From Chrysomallon squamiferum (lineage: Eukaryota; Mollusca; Gastropoda; Neomphalida; Peltospiridae): a stretch of 64,000 nucleotides of DNA. The notes under the pieces are model-generated. The model was given only the letters and a program-made list of their open reading frames with translations. It searched no databases and was not told the DNA's origin. Shown one piece after another: positions 33,434 to 48,300 of this stretch. The stretch is taken from contig CM022670.1 in the NCBI GenBank assembly GCA_012295275.1, forward strand, positions 7,693,712-7,757,711. The letters run 5' to 3'. Positions within the stretch are counted from its first letter, which is position 1, and the number at the start of each line of letters is the position of its first letter. Made by a program: the position numbers and the translations under genes.

Positions 33434-35649
33434 CTGAAAACAAAACAGAAAAAGATGCACTCGTATAAATAAATTAATTAATAAAAAGCTATTACTGTAA
33501 CAAGAAAATTGAAGGATGACATACATTTTAAAAGATCATGACGAGAACAAAAAATCAGTAACAAAAAAATTAGGAAACCTATGCTGGCATCAGTATAAAC
33601 CGTGTTGATAGCAAAACATTGATTGACATCAATATAATCTTGTTAACATCAGTAAGGCCGTTGTTGACAGCAGTAACACTTTTGCCAACATCAGTAAGAC
33701 CTTTGTTTACATCAGTGAAACGTATGTTCACACCAGTAAGCCTTTTGCTGCCATCAGTAACACCTTTGTTGACAACGTTTAGATCTAAACTGAAAACAAC
33801 ACCCAGCACTAATACTTACGGCCTCCTCAATCTGTCTCTTAAGCGTTTTTATTTTAAGACTGAGTTGGTCGTTGACGCTCTGAAGCTCGGCCACCATTCG
33901 GTGATCTTCTTCAGCCAAAGCCATAGCCTCTTTGTACTGGCGTTCTGCTTTGCGCATGTTGGCAATGGCTTCCCTAACACGGCGTTGTTCGGCTTCCAGT
34001 TCGGCTTCCAGATCACGAACCTGGAAAGGTTTTTAAAAACAAATTATTATTCTCTGTCATAGCAATGGCGATATACCAGCGTAAACTTACACAGTGATGT
34101 GTAAATCTACCGTTTGCTTCAGGTTTTGAAACAACATCTTTATTTAGTTTAAATGCAGACGTCGTAAGCACTCAACGGATAATAAAATAGGCCATAACGA
34201 TATAAAAAATATATATATATTTTATATTTTTTCTTGCTGTAGGTCTGTTAACTAAACAATACATATGTAAAATACTGAATGGATTTCTTATATTGAAAAA
34301 TAAGAATCTGTTTTATTACATTACCATCGTATCCTGCCATGAATTAATTTACTTTCATCATTTTAAACATATACGCAATCTGTCGAATATTCTATATATA
34401 AAACCAGCGATACCAAGAAATAATCAAATATCAATTTACCCTGGCTTGCAGCTTGGCAACCATTCTCTTTCCTTCTCTCTGGGCAAAAGCTTCAGCTTCT
34501 TCCAGTCGGACGGTAATTTCACGGATTTCAATCTCAAGCTGTTTGCGGAGGGATTCGGCGTTCTTGTAGTTCTCTTGTTCCTGTCTAAGTTCATCGGCGA
34601 GACGCAACATCTCCTGGTGAAGGCGGTCGGCTCGTTCCTCGGCAGCGCGCTGAGCGTTGATTGCCTCGTCCAAGTCGGCCTGCATGGAAGCAATGTCGCC
34701 CTCCATGCGTCGCTTCTCGTTGGTGAGGACGGTGACCTGGAGACTGATTTCAGTGAGGCGTGATGACGTGTCAGCCAACTCGTTCTCGGCATTTTTGCGT
34801 GCTCTCTCAGCCTTGGGAGAGAAAAATAATAATTAGAAGAAGAAGAAGACGAACAAGAACAAGAAGAAAAATGACAACAGTTAAGAAAAAGAAGAAGGTG
34901 TCAGTTTATGAAAGAAAATATTAACGGTCGGTTCAGTGCTCTAATATAAAAGTCGCCAACGATTCTACTCATTTAAACTGAATAAAATTAATACTAACTC
35001 ATCTTTTTAACGACATCTTTAACTTTTAGTGATGTTCTCTTTTCTATATATTTGTTTGGTATAGTGTGATTCTTTTTTCTTCGTTTTTTTTTTTTTTTTA
35101 ATTTGGTTTTAAGAATATACAAAAAAAATCCATCAAAAGTGTTGATATCAAAAGTGTGATAACTTCAAAAGTTTAGGTGAGCAACTCACCGCTTCAAGCA
35201 TGGATCTCACGTCTTCCAGTTCCTGTGTGACTGTGATGCGTTTTCGTTCAGATATGGCAAGTTGGCCGCGGAGGTCATCAGCCAAACGACGTTCCTCGTC
35301 CAGAAGAACCTCGAGTTCCTGTAACAGAAACAAACAATTCAGATCTAACCTTTGAGCAAGAGACTTGATCTTACGATCTTAGAGTCGTCCTGAAACGAAA
35401 GATATACACAGCACATTCTCATTTAAATCAGTAACTGATATTTCGCAGTTAGCACAATAGGGGAACTGATACTTTCCATCTTTGAGTCCTCGAGTGTTCC
35501 AAACAACTTCTGAATTCAGTGTTTAACTGACAATCTAAGATGTAATTTATGTAACTTATTTTCGACATATAGAATTATAATATTTTTAAATAATATTTTT
35601 AGAAAGACTTAAAATGACGCTTTCATGTTATTTTGTTTTTGTTCCTATT

Positions 35650-35696
<47 letters not shown>

Positions 35697-38396
35697 TATA
35701 TTTATTTATTTATTTTATCTTATTTTATTTTTTATTATTTTATTTTTATTATTATTATTATTATTTTTTATTTTTTATTTTTTATTTTTTTTTTGTTATC
35801 TTGAAATAAAAATAATTGAAATAACGGTGAACTGCACTATTTTCATAACCATTTTAATCATTTGAAATGTATTCAAATTTTGAAAGCTGCCTGTAGAATC
35901 ACAATCAATAGCTATTCTTCTTTTATCTGGTATTCTTTAACTAGACAGTTGTTTAGAATAAACAAAAAAAGAAATTAAAACGAGGATGTCATCTGAGTTG
36001 ATAAAAGACTCACTTTGACTCGCTGTTGAAGAGATTTGATCTGTTTAAGGTACTCGGCGTTAGCTTTGTTGGCGTTGTCAAGGGCACCCTCAAGTTCCCG
36101 GATGTCGGTCTCGTACTTCTTTCTGATTCTGTTGATCTCCGTCTTGTACCGGGTCTCCACCTCGATCAGGGTTCGCTGGAGTTCATCAATAGCACGTGCG
36201 CTGCTTCTCCTGTAAAAGAAAACATTCACGGAACATTAAGTTTATAGAAAACAAAAATATATAAAACGGTCAGTTTGAAAAATAGAGAAAGCAACAGAAG
36301 ATGTTCCGTTCATAGATCACAGACCAAAAATAGACAATCTGTTTACAATAATACGCAGCAAGATAAAAACTGTCAGTTCATAATGTAGAGGTTAAGATAA
36401 GAAAATTATCTATAGATGTATTTTTTTTAATGACAAAAGGAAAAGGCATCGTGCCACATCATCTTAGTCAGGGTGTTGTATTAATGTCTATTAACGCCTT
36501 TGTTATAATTATGAGTAATGACTGAAAGGATGAAAGTATTTAAAAAAAAATAAAAACTGATTTAAGCACTGAGCTATCATACATATATTTTTGTTACTAA
36601 CTTGATATTCTCAATCTCTTCATCCTTCTCTCTCAGTCTGTTCTCCATCTCACTTCGGAGAGTGGCCAGGGCGTTCTGGGCGTTGGCCAGTTTGTTTTCG
36701 GCATCACGGAGAGCCTCTTCGGTGTCTCTCAGAGAGGCTGCCAGGGCGTCGCGTTCAGCCTCAAGCTGGGCGCGTAGCTGTCTGAGGTCAGCAAGCTCGC
36801 GGTTGGCGTCCTTCAGAGCATGTTGAGCCTCACGTAGCTGATCTGTAAACGACAAACAGTCACAGCGGTTTTATAAAATAACACTTTGTGTTTGCAAACA
36901 AAACCTGCATATACAAAGGAGAACGAACATATTATCTGTCATACAGTGTAGTTATTAAAACTCGTAGTAAATCTAACAAAGAGTAACAAAAATAATCTGT
37001 GTATGATTTCCCTATCACCACTAATGAATATGTGTACATTGCAGTTATTTGATATCTTAAATTATTAAATTAGTATCATTACTAATGTATACAGTATCAG
37101 TGTATCATTGTATTTGTATACAGTAGCTGTATGTGTTCAATATCATTATGTAATATTCAGTAGCTGTACAATGTGTACATCATTATGTAATATTCAGTAG
37201 CTGTACAATGTGTACAATATCAGTGTATTGTATACAGCCGCTGTATAATGTGTACAATATTACTGTATTGTAGATATCTAATATCATTATTAATGCTTTA
37301 TAATATAACATCGGTTCACCTGAGAGATTCTTGTTTTCTCTCTGCAGATTGTCGTTTCTCTCAGTGAGTTCGGCGATCTGAATTTTCAGCCTGTGAATTT
37401 CAGCCTCCAAGTTGGCTTTGTCTGCGCGCAGTGCGTTGTTCTCGGCGGTCAGGTCGTCGCACCTCTTCTGCAGCAGACCGTTCTCGTTCTCCAGCTGCCT
37501 GTTCCTCTTTGTCAGATCTTGTACGATGATTTGGATCTGAAAACAGAACGAACGGATTGAAAAAAAGAAAAATGGATGGATAGACCGAAAAATGAATAAA
37601 TGAATGAATGAATGAATGAATGAATGAATGAATGAATAGATGGATGGATGAAAGGCTGAGTGAATTAAAGGATGGATGGATGGATGGATGGATGAATGGA
37701 AGAATGGATGGATGGATTGATGGATGGATGTTTAATGATACGTCGATACATTTTAATATTAGCATTATCAGGTGTTGATTCTGCATTTTCTTATAGACTG
37801 ATGTCATTGGAGAGGAAACCCTATTTTTATTTAGGAATGCTTTTCAAATATATTAGCATGAAGGAATATTTTATAAGCACCGTCCCAAAGACATGATAGC
37901 ACATACCCAAAACATTCAGCTATATGCCATGGTAATGAAATAAAACAATCCAGCGTAAGATCACAGGTGAACTGATAAAAACAAAAAGGTACATTAAACT
38001 CTTTACTTTAATAGTAACAAACAGAATACAAAGTACATTTGACTTTAACCATAATCTTTGCAAGAATTTTTTTTTGTTTTAGGGGGGAAGAACTCGACGA
38101 ACAGTTTCTTGTAAAAGGCTGAATTCTGCATCAGAATCTTTATTTTTGGAAAGCAAGAAAAACAAGCAATCTGGTTACTCACGTTTTCTATTTCGATGGT
38201 GAGTTCCTTGATTTCAGCAGACAGTTTATTTTTGGTTTTCTCGAGATTGCTGCAGCGAGCACGGAGAGTGTCGTTTTCACCTTCCAGCTCTGCAATTTTG
38301 GCATTTAGTCGGCGTCTGTGAAATAACGAAGCATTCTCATGTCGTAAAAAGATATCTACGTGTGTGCGTGTGTGTGCGTGTGTATGTGTGGGTGTT

Positions 38397-38448
<52 letters not shown>

Positions 38449-40068
38449 CACGGTATAAATCTTGTATCTTCTTGGTACAAAGGTGCAAAAATATGTTCGA
38501 GAATATGTTCAGTGTTTTAATAACTTTAAATAGCTTTTCTTTTCTTTCTTTTTTTTTTATTAGAATTTTTTTTCTTTAAGAAAAGAAAAAACTTCGAAAG
38601 ACTTATTTACGTTTCTAAATGCTTGTTTTAAATATTTTTTATGTTTCTTTACTGGCCTCTCATCCCATTTTCCCAAAACAGAACCAAAAAAATGAACGTT
38701 CGTAAGCCAAACTGTTATCAACACAAAAAAATCAAAGAAAATTAACTCTGAACTTATTTAAGTCAAACAAACAAACAAACAAATAAATGAAATAAACAAA
38801 TAAATAAATAAAACAAAATAAATAAATAAAAATAAATAAATAAATAATGAAATAAATAAATAGTGAAGTGAAATGAAACAAAATAAAATAAAAATAAGTA
38901 AAAATTCATAATTACCTGGTGTCCTCAAGCTCTTCTTGGCGGGCGAGGATTTCTTTGTCGAATTTGGCTTTGAGGGCAGAGTACTCTGCGCTTATTCTGG
39001 AGACTTGTTGGCGCAGAGAGTTGGCTGCCTCAGATTCCTCTTCGTATCTGGCGTTCAGGTTGTCGTAGTCAGCGTGGAGACCCTGTAGCTGCACCTGGAG
39101 ATTCTGTCGTTGCTGAAAACGTCAAATTAGACGTGAAAATCATTTAAGAATTCCTTTAACATTCGTTGATTTGTCTATGTTAAAATGAGCAACATGTCAG
39201 AGAAGAGATTTAAGTAATCTGAAATTACTTTCACATTCATACATATGTAATTAGCTGTGGCAGAAGTAGTTTGCTAAGCTGAATCATTTATTTCTAGATC
39301 ATGACGCAAAATGACTAGGGGATATAGAGTAAAATTTTCATTTTAACAATTTTTGTCTTTATTCATCAAAAACATTTTAGTTATATAAGTCTATTTGGAA
39401 CAAGGATAACACTTGAAGAATCATAACTGTACACACTAAAATGACTTTATTCTATTATTTGGAACCACAATTAACCATATTTTTTAATGAAACTTTTAAC
39501 TCGTTCAATCTGAAATACGCTTTACCCTTGATTCATCATCCAAGCTGCGCTTCATGTCGTCCAGCTGGGCCTGTAGTTGAGACTTGGCCTTGGCGAGAGC
39601 CTGGTTAGCGCTGTCAAGTTCCTGAACTTGGTGTTGAAGATCGAAATTTTCCTGAGTCAGACGTGTGCGGGATGCGTTGCTTTCGTTGAGCTGTCTGGTG
39701 AGGTCATCAACTTGACCCTTCAGAGCTCTGTTGGAGGCATCCAGGGAGTCGAGTTTGCTGTCCGCTGAAGCTTTGGCCTTTGCGAGGGAATCGACCTGAG
39801 TCTGAAGACTGTCGATCTCAATGATCAGCTGCTGTTTCTCCTTCTCTGCTCGGTTCTTCTGCTTGGTGACGTACTCTAGCTGATCAGTCAAGTCGTTCAC
39901 AGTCTCGTTGTGTCGCTTGCGTAGACTCTGCTCAGCGCTCTCGTGGGACATGATTGCCAACTCGAGATCCTTGCGAAGTTTGGACAGCTCAGACTCGCGC
40001 TTCTTTGCAATTTCCAGCTGTGCAGAGAACCAGAATTAGTGTCTTAATTGATTTGTTATGTAAATTAC

Positions 40069-40111
<43 letters not shown>

Positions 40112-40183
40112 TTAAAATAATAGCTATCATTAATTTCTAAATATATATCTATGCTCTCGTTCTACCTTTCACTTTCTTTCATG

Positions 40184-40257
<74 letters not shown>

Positions 40258-41760
40258 CCCCCAATAAACGTTAATCTCAAACTGAGTTGAGCTATTTTTT
40301 AACGCGATTTCACTGTTTTCATACAAAATAGTCAGAGAACAAAGATCGCACTGTTTTGCAGAGATCTGTTGTTGATAATCTTTGTTATATACACCACTGT
40401 GATACATAACGCAACATTCTCTTTATTTTCTTCGACCCTTAGAAATGTAACAAGTAATAAAGCTTTACTACTAACATGTTGTATCGAAACACTTCCTTGT
40501 TCATCCAGTCTGTCTTGAACTTGTTCCAGCTGGAAAAGTGTCTCGGCAAATTGTTTTTCAGCCTGGATAACAAAACAAAGAATAAATTAGAAATAAGAGA
40601 CATATCGAACTTGTGAAGACTCTTTAAAACAAAGACTGTAATCAAATATTGGCTGTCATAAAAGAAATAGAAACAACTCGTTAACATCTGTGTTTTTTAT
40701 TTTCATTACATATGATTCCAAATATAGGCAAAAAAAAACCAATAACAACTACAACATTAATAATAAATACAACAAAAACACAGTAATAACAATATTCTTA
40801 ATAATAATAAGAAGAAGAAGAAGAAGAAGATGAAGAATTATATTTTTTTTTTTTTCTTTTATTCTTAAAGATTTAGTAAACACTTTTTAATACAATTTAC
40901 TCCTACTTTATATCAAGCTAAAGAGGTGATGTTGGAATGGTTTAAACAGTCTGCGCAACATTCTTTTATATTGTTCTGGCTACAACTATGAACTCACCCG
41001 GACACGAGCATCTCTTTCGAAATCAACCATATCCTCAAGCTCCCGGATTCTGGCCTGAAATAAAGAGAATGAGAACATTTTTTTTAAAATTTTCTTGCAC
41101 TGTAAATGAACTGCGGCAAGTTTGATATAACGTTTGTGAAAAGCTTTGTTTATATAGAAGGACATTAAAAACTATTATTGTCCACAGACAAATATATATA
41201 TACCACAAACCACACACACAAACACACACACACACACACACACGTAACTACCAACAACTGTGTTTGTGTATCGTGCGTATATATGTGTATATAAATATGC
41301 AAATACATATGTATTTACATACCTCGGAACATACGAATACACATATATAAGTTCACATATATATAATATATATATGAACACAGACAAACATACAATTAAA
41401 TACACACACACATACATACATACATATGATATATTAATATTTGTATAAATGCAGTAAATATTTCAGTTACATTTCAAAACAGTTCAGTTAATTGTTAAAA
41501 CATATACAAATAAATAAAAAGGTGAAAACTGCTTTAAGTCTTTGATAATGAAAACGAGTTAAGATAACAAGAAAGAAACTAAAGAGACAAATAAGCAAGT
41601 TATTAAAGTGAACAAAACAAAACAAAAAAAGTAAACAAACAAAATATACAATAAAGCTAAATAAAACAAATAATAAAATAATAATAATAATAATAATAAG
41701 TATAATAATGATAATAACAATATAAATAATAATAATGACAATAATAATGACAATAATGAC

Positions 41761-41843
<83 letters not shown>

Positions 41844-42315
41844 GTTATTATTGTAGTTATTATTATAGTTATTATTATTACTAATATAATTAAGGCAAAA
41901 TAAATCTAAACAATTAATATGTAAATTTATGCAGTAAGATATAAACATTTATTTTTTTTCCGTTTCAAACACAACTGAAATCTATGCATTCTAGACATAA
42001 CAAACGTGAGTATCATGCATTTCCATGCAAGCAGAAAGAGATAAGAACGCATGTGGTAAGGTGGAAGAACAACAATCACAAAGAAAATCTTGCTCATACA
42101 AGCATATGGCTGAAGGATGCGAAATCTATCAGACTCATCTATATACAATTGACGTGTGTGTAAGCGACCTTGGTAAATACCAAGGTTGAAATACCGTTAC
42201 AGCCAACACTTCTGAAAAATGATATGCAGTTCTATAAGCTAGATTAGTGTTTGTATGGGCACGCGCTGGTGTGGATGTATGAGAGAGGGTGTGTCTGTGT
42301 GTATCTGAATGTGTG

Positions 42316-42366
<51 letters not shown>

Positions 42367-45300
42367 AGTCAAAAGGTCTATGACTTTTTATTGGCAAAGG
42401 TAGGCCAAAAAGGTGTAAATGTTTGTTTTTCAGTAGCAGCTGTCTGCCTTTCTAATAGGCGTGGGTGTATAAAACACAACTATGACGTCATTACGGTATT
42501 TTATATCTGCTAGGTAGGTGATGGTTTACTAAACTGAAGACAGGTTGGGGAAATTCTTTTGAGGGTGCGCTGTAGCTACAGAAATGTGACCATCTGAATA
42601 AATAATTCACTTTGAAACATTCCTATATGTGAAAAATCCCTACAGAATGTTGATAGATTCAGTGGGGCAAAAATAGATTGGGATACCTTGATTTTGCAAT
42701 TTGACATTTTCTTTCTATTTTTTTTTAAAGAAACTAAAGGAGAAACATGTCTTGACATAACTTAGATTTCGACAAGACAGTTTGTAAACGATCTATTAAA
42801 AGCACTGCAGGAACGGGAAAAATACCTGTAAATAAAAAATAAAAAAATTAAAAAAAAAAGTAAAATCGAAAAATCTTTCTTTGTACCTAATTTAGACAGA
42901 CTCTTCAACACCACACATTCAAGTGTGCAACCAAGGATAGGGAAATTCAGTGACAATTCTGATTGGTAGATGACAATCAGACGACTGATTTTCATTGGAT
43001 AAAGGATGAGACTACACACGTGATTGGCCGAAGGATCACAGTTTCATATTGGACGAGGATCACACCTTTTATACAATACCTTAAGACGATTCTCATCCTC
43101 CTGAAATAAACGTTTCTCTGTGACCTGAACCCTCGTCTCTGATGAATTAACGTTTTTAACATTCGACACGTTAGATGACTCTTTGTGAACCTGACAAGCA
43201 AAATTATTCACAAAATGCAGTTAATGAATGTAGTCACTATAGCAACCAACAGGCTGGTGTGGCAGTGCAGCAAAGTGTGACGAATAATGGACTTCAAAAT
43301 TTAATATACATATGACTTCAGATACAATATCTTATGAATAATTTATGATTTTTTATTTATGTTGTTTGTTTCAATCTTTTTTTGACCAAATTAAAAGTAA
43401 AGTAAAAAAAAAAAAAAAAAAATCTGTTTCTCAAATCCAGGTCCATTATTGGTCACACTAATAACGTGCTATGTAGATTACAACATGTCGGCCGTTAAAG
43501 CTAGCATTAGTGAAAGAAACGTTGTTAATTTTATGCCATTAAGATTTTGTTTTATTTTAATATGTTGCATGTACCTTTAGTGACAGGACTAAATGATGTA
43601 AACACATTTTAAATATTTGTTTTTGCTAATATTAAAAAAAAAACTGTTACTGACAAAATATCTAGTAATGTTGTCATAGTATCGTGACGTCATCTCGTAC
43701 AAAAAGCATCACAATGACAGGATAATTATTTTGCAAACGCTGGAGTATACTCAGTTCCTTAGGGATTTTTGTTTTTGCATTTTCTTTTTATATAATATTA
43801 TAACCAGTTTTATAATAATAATAATAATAATAATATCCATCTTGAAACTTTCTGTTTTACTGTTCTATTTTATTAGCAGACAAGAAAAATAGTATTCCTC
43901 AGCATGTATTTAGACCATTTCTCTCTCACTAAAGGTACATTATATGTATTCGAGAAACATTATTTAAACTAAACAGTTAAATACTGATAAAGCACTAGTG
44001 AAGAGAGATTTAACGATAATATAAAATTAGCGTGATTAATCTTATATTAGAAAAATAAATTTAGTTATAAATTATTAATGTAGTTATCATCATTAAGTCA
44101 TCTGCGTAGATCTGTTTCGAAAGTTAAATTGAAAATAAGGTTAAAATATTCATAGCTAATTGTCGAGCTTACGGAAACTTTACGTTTATTAACTTTATAA
44201 ATACAATATAATTTTTACTAATGAAAAGAAAACTATGCTTTGGAGAACAAACATAAAAAATTAAATTAAATTAAATAAATTCGATAATAATTACGCGACC
44301 GTGAAATTATCATTATATCTAAAATGCTATAAATGTTATATTATTATTTTATGTATTTGCTTATATGATTGTTGATTATTATTACTAAGAGAAGATTGGT
44401 AGTTGTAGTAGTAGTAGTAGTAATAGTAGTAGTAGTGGTAGTAATAGTAGTAGAAATAATTAATAATTAAAGAAAGCCTACTATATCTGTATTCGAAAAA
44501 AATATTACAATTTCAGCAACCGATGCTCAGTCACAACCAATATGCGTAACTGCTGTAAGCTTACAAATAAAATAACTGAAACATTAAAAACAAATAAACT
44601 ATCCTATCCGCATGGTTCAATGCATTAAGGATACCTATAGCCATTATTTATTTTTCTTATTTATGCTTTTGTATGAAACATTATTTTTACATTGTATTTA
44701 CTTTATAAGACGGATAGTCAGGGGAAAAAAAAAAAAATAATAATAATAATAATATTTCGTTCTTCTGAAAAAATAAAATAAAATAAAATAAATAATTTCT
44801 TTTATCGCATTATTTTATTCCGTTATCATTTTACACACAGAAGGGAAACTCTTTTTTTACCTCGTTGTCGTTAAATTACTTAAGTTACTAATTTTCTGAT
44901 CTCCCTTTTTTTTTCTTTTTTTTTTTTTTTTTCTTTTATAACCCTTTTAAACTGACGGCTCGTTTGTTTCTGTTTCTAATTTTGTTTACCGGTGTACATC
45001 TGACAAAGCCAAGGTTTCGTGAGCTCATACAGACAACCTGCATTCCCAACTTAGCTAGATTCCGCGCCGATTAACAACTTACTTCTTGGCGCCGAAACGC
45101 AAGCGCCATAAAAGGAGCAAAGATGTACTAAAAATAGACAAGCGGAGAGCGTGTTCGATTCGGAGATTCCCTCGTGTTTATAAACTGATAAAAAATTTAA
45201 AGATTCCTGGGTGTGTTTTTTTTTTCCGAAGAAACACGCTGACATACACTGCGTGACCCAGTGCTTGTTGTTGTAGAGGAGTTTGTTAAAGTGCTGGAAA

Positions 45301-48300
45301 CCTGACCAACTGAAGAAGGTTATCATCTTCTCTCTGCTAGATGCTGTGTTACGTCTGTCGTGTGATAATCAAAATGCAGCTTTTTTCTCTTTACAGATAT
45401 CTTTTAATGGAGGATAAGTGTTCTAGGTGGTTTTTTTTTTTCCTTACTTGTTCTGGAATAGCTGACATACCGAAGTACCAATTAATTTTACAGATAAGCA
45501 AGACATCGTCAGTACTAACAAGGTACATAGAAATCTAAGTTACGTACCTTTTACTTCATATTCCAGACATTACTGATCAGATTTGTTCAGCCATAGAGTT
45601 TCGTTTAATGAGGTTATTTTCCTTTTTTATTATTAAATACAACGTAACTACGGTCAAACAAAAGTCTTTGTATTTGTCATCTACGAAATCAAGTCTCATT
45701 AAAGCGTATTTTCTTTTTTAATTTTATATGTGATGTCTGACAAACACGAATGTGGCCGTCCATCTCTCTCTCTATATATATATAGATATAGATATAGATA
45801 TAGATTATCATTATTATTAAGTATCTACACTGTTGTGTATTTTATTATTTAAAAATATTTCGTTTGTTAGAGATCATATATATATATGTATATATGTATA
45901 TATGATTTCTAACAAACGAAAGAGTGGCTGACTTTTTATAGATAATATCTTTATTTGATTTTAATTGATGTGGTATAATCATTTAGTAATACCCGTCTTT
46001 ATAGGTAAAAATAGCTTCTACAACAAGTAGTCGTTATATTGGACTTTTCTTTCTATATTTAGCATTTACGGATCATCTGTTGAGCAAATGTTCAAAATGA
46101 TAATGAGATATATAAAGATAGCATAGATAGCAGCCTGATTACAATCAGTAAGAACTGAAATACTATTCGTTGTTGTTGTTGTTGTTGAATTGCAGAAATA
46201 CTGTTAAGAAAAAATTAATATCATTTGTTTGCAATTTTTGTGACATAATTTAGAACGACTCTTTTGTATTTATTTCAAAATGTTAAGAAGTTAAATATCT
46301 GTGACTTGTTTTGTTTAAGATTTCTCATCAAACTCTTAAAAAAGAGAGCTCTAACTTCTTAATTCATTTCAGTTACTTAATTCTGAGCATATTATTAAAA
46401 AATAATTTTTAAATAATAAAATGCACAACAGTGTTGATTTTTAATAATAATAATAACAATAGCAATAATAATAATAATAATAATAATTAATAGTTAATAA
46501 TAAAATAGCCAACAACGACGAAAGTTATTAAAGACGAAATAACTAAATAAAATCAAAAACATCAATTCAGAATTAATCAATCTTCAGAACTATACGAAGG
46601 CGAAATAATTCTTGCTGATAATGTTATTTCCATAACCCGTGTTATTGTATTTTTTTTGTCTTCTAACATTCCAGTCGATATATTTATTTTTACAAAGCAC
46701 TAAATAAGAAAGGAATGATTAGGGAGTGTCGGTGAAACTATGTGTGTGTATCAGCGAAAAGTATTTGTTACCAACAACCTTTATCAGTCTCCGTTATTAA
46801 CGTAGGTCAAAAAAGTTTAGGAATGAGAAACATCAGACGGAAAATTAGCATCGCTGGCACGTTACCAAGCAACGTCTTCGCGAAATAAGCCCGCGTTGCT
46901 AGGGAAAGTTGTTCTATTTTTAGCTACCAGTAAAGCTACACCTACAGGTAATTTCTCCAAGATCCACCGGCAATGCCCAAATGAGGTAAGCGGCCATTGG
47001 CACGGTGAAGTGCATGTCAGGCTGCTGACGAAGCAACTCGTGAAAGCAATTGTTACTTCTTTCGATATTCACTGTAGTAAAGCTTCCTAACAGGCGAATA
47101 AATACGTGGAGAATTCTTTTAATAAAATTCACTGCAGATTTGCTCTTGTTTACTGTTCTGTTTCGAGTATTTACGGCGTCGGATAAGAGCTTATCTAACC
47201 TGAATGTGATGTTTAGAAAATAAACCTGACTCGAAAACGGATAAGAAATGAGATAAAAAATAAAAATAAAAATACTACTACCTATACCGCTCTTGTAAAC
47301 ATCGCGTTATACCCTCAGTTGATTAAAATAAAATTTAAAAAAATCGTAATTTAAAAAAAAAAAATTAAACGTTTATATTTTAAATTGTTATCTACAGCAT
47401 TGTCAGAGCAATGTATAATTTTATAAATATTTAGATTTTACTTCCATTAGACTATTTTATCAAATATTTACATATATCTTCCAATGAAAGAAACAGCCCT
47501 CATTATAAAATAGTGACTATAAAAACAAATAACTTTAAATACTTAGGCCTATACGATACTATCATTATCCAGAAATAAACAAATTTGTTCTACATAGGTT
47601 AACATATATCATCCATACGTGTTCACATGACATAAGCATGTGTGTGTACGTTATCTTTAAACACACAGTAATATACGAGAACATTTTTTTTCATTTGATA
47701 TGGGGTGTTTTTTTTTATGATTCCTCTGCGATAATTTACCACACTTATTACTGATTTGATTTATTAGTTTGAGCAGAATTTTTGTTTAGTTTTATCTGTT
47801 GTTTCGTCAGTCTTTGCAGAAATGTTTTGTTTCTTTGGTAGTTTTATTTTGTTTGTCCAAACTTGAATTAAATACAGATATCATTAAATGACTTTGTGAT
47901 TTTACCTTTTTTGTAAAGTAATTTAAAAATATAAACAGTATGCGATATACAAAAGCGCTCTGTAAAATGTAATAAATAAATAAATAAATAATACTATTCA
48001 ATAATATAATATAATATAATATAATAATGTGAGAAATTAACAATAAAGTAGAATAACACTGTAAACAAGTAAATATTCAAGTTAGTAAAGTGTACTGGAT
48101 AATATTAAAACTATAATGTCGAGTTTCTGATTATGGAAATATAAAATCAATGGCCACACTGTTACTTCCCTGTGATGTTATTTCTCAAAAACATGATAAT
48201 GTTTAACCTTATCTAAACCTAGTTACCTTAAATAACATCCTCAAAATGTTAAAATACTCGACTTCTTGTAAACACGTAGGAGGTCAAAAGGCAAATATAT

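Noticed and set aside
33619-34062. 147-codon plus-strand open frame over the paramyosin 3' exons
   Set aside because: Antisense shadow of exon 13 and an adjacent intronic repeat; the minus strand gives a clear coiled-coil exon with splice sites.
34293-34763. 156-codon plus-strand open frame
   Set aside because: Antisense shadow of paramyosin exon 12.
41559-41948. Ile/Leu-rich 129-codon frame
   Set aside because: Translation of the AAT/ATT microsatellite in intron 2.
43080-43190. The 37-codon version of exon 2 as the main form
   Set aside because: Possible, but the 7-codon version has a good acceptor and preserves heptad spacing, so it is kept as the main model and the longer form is only noted.
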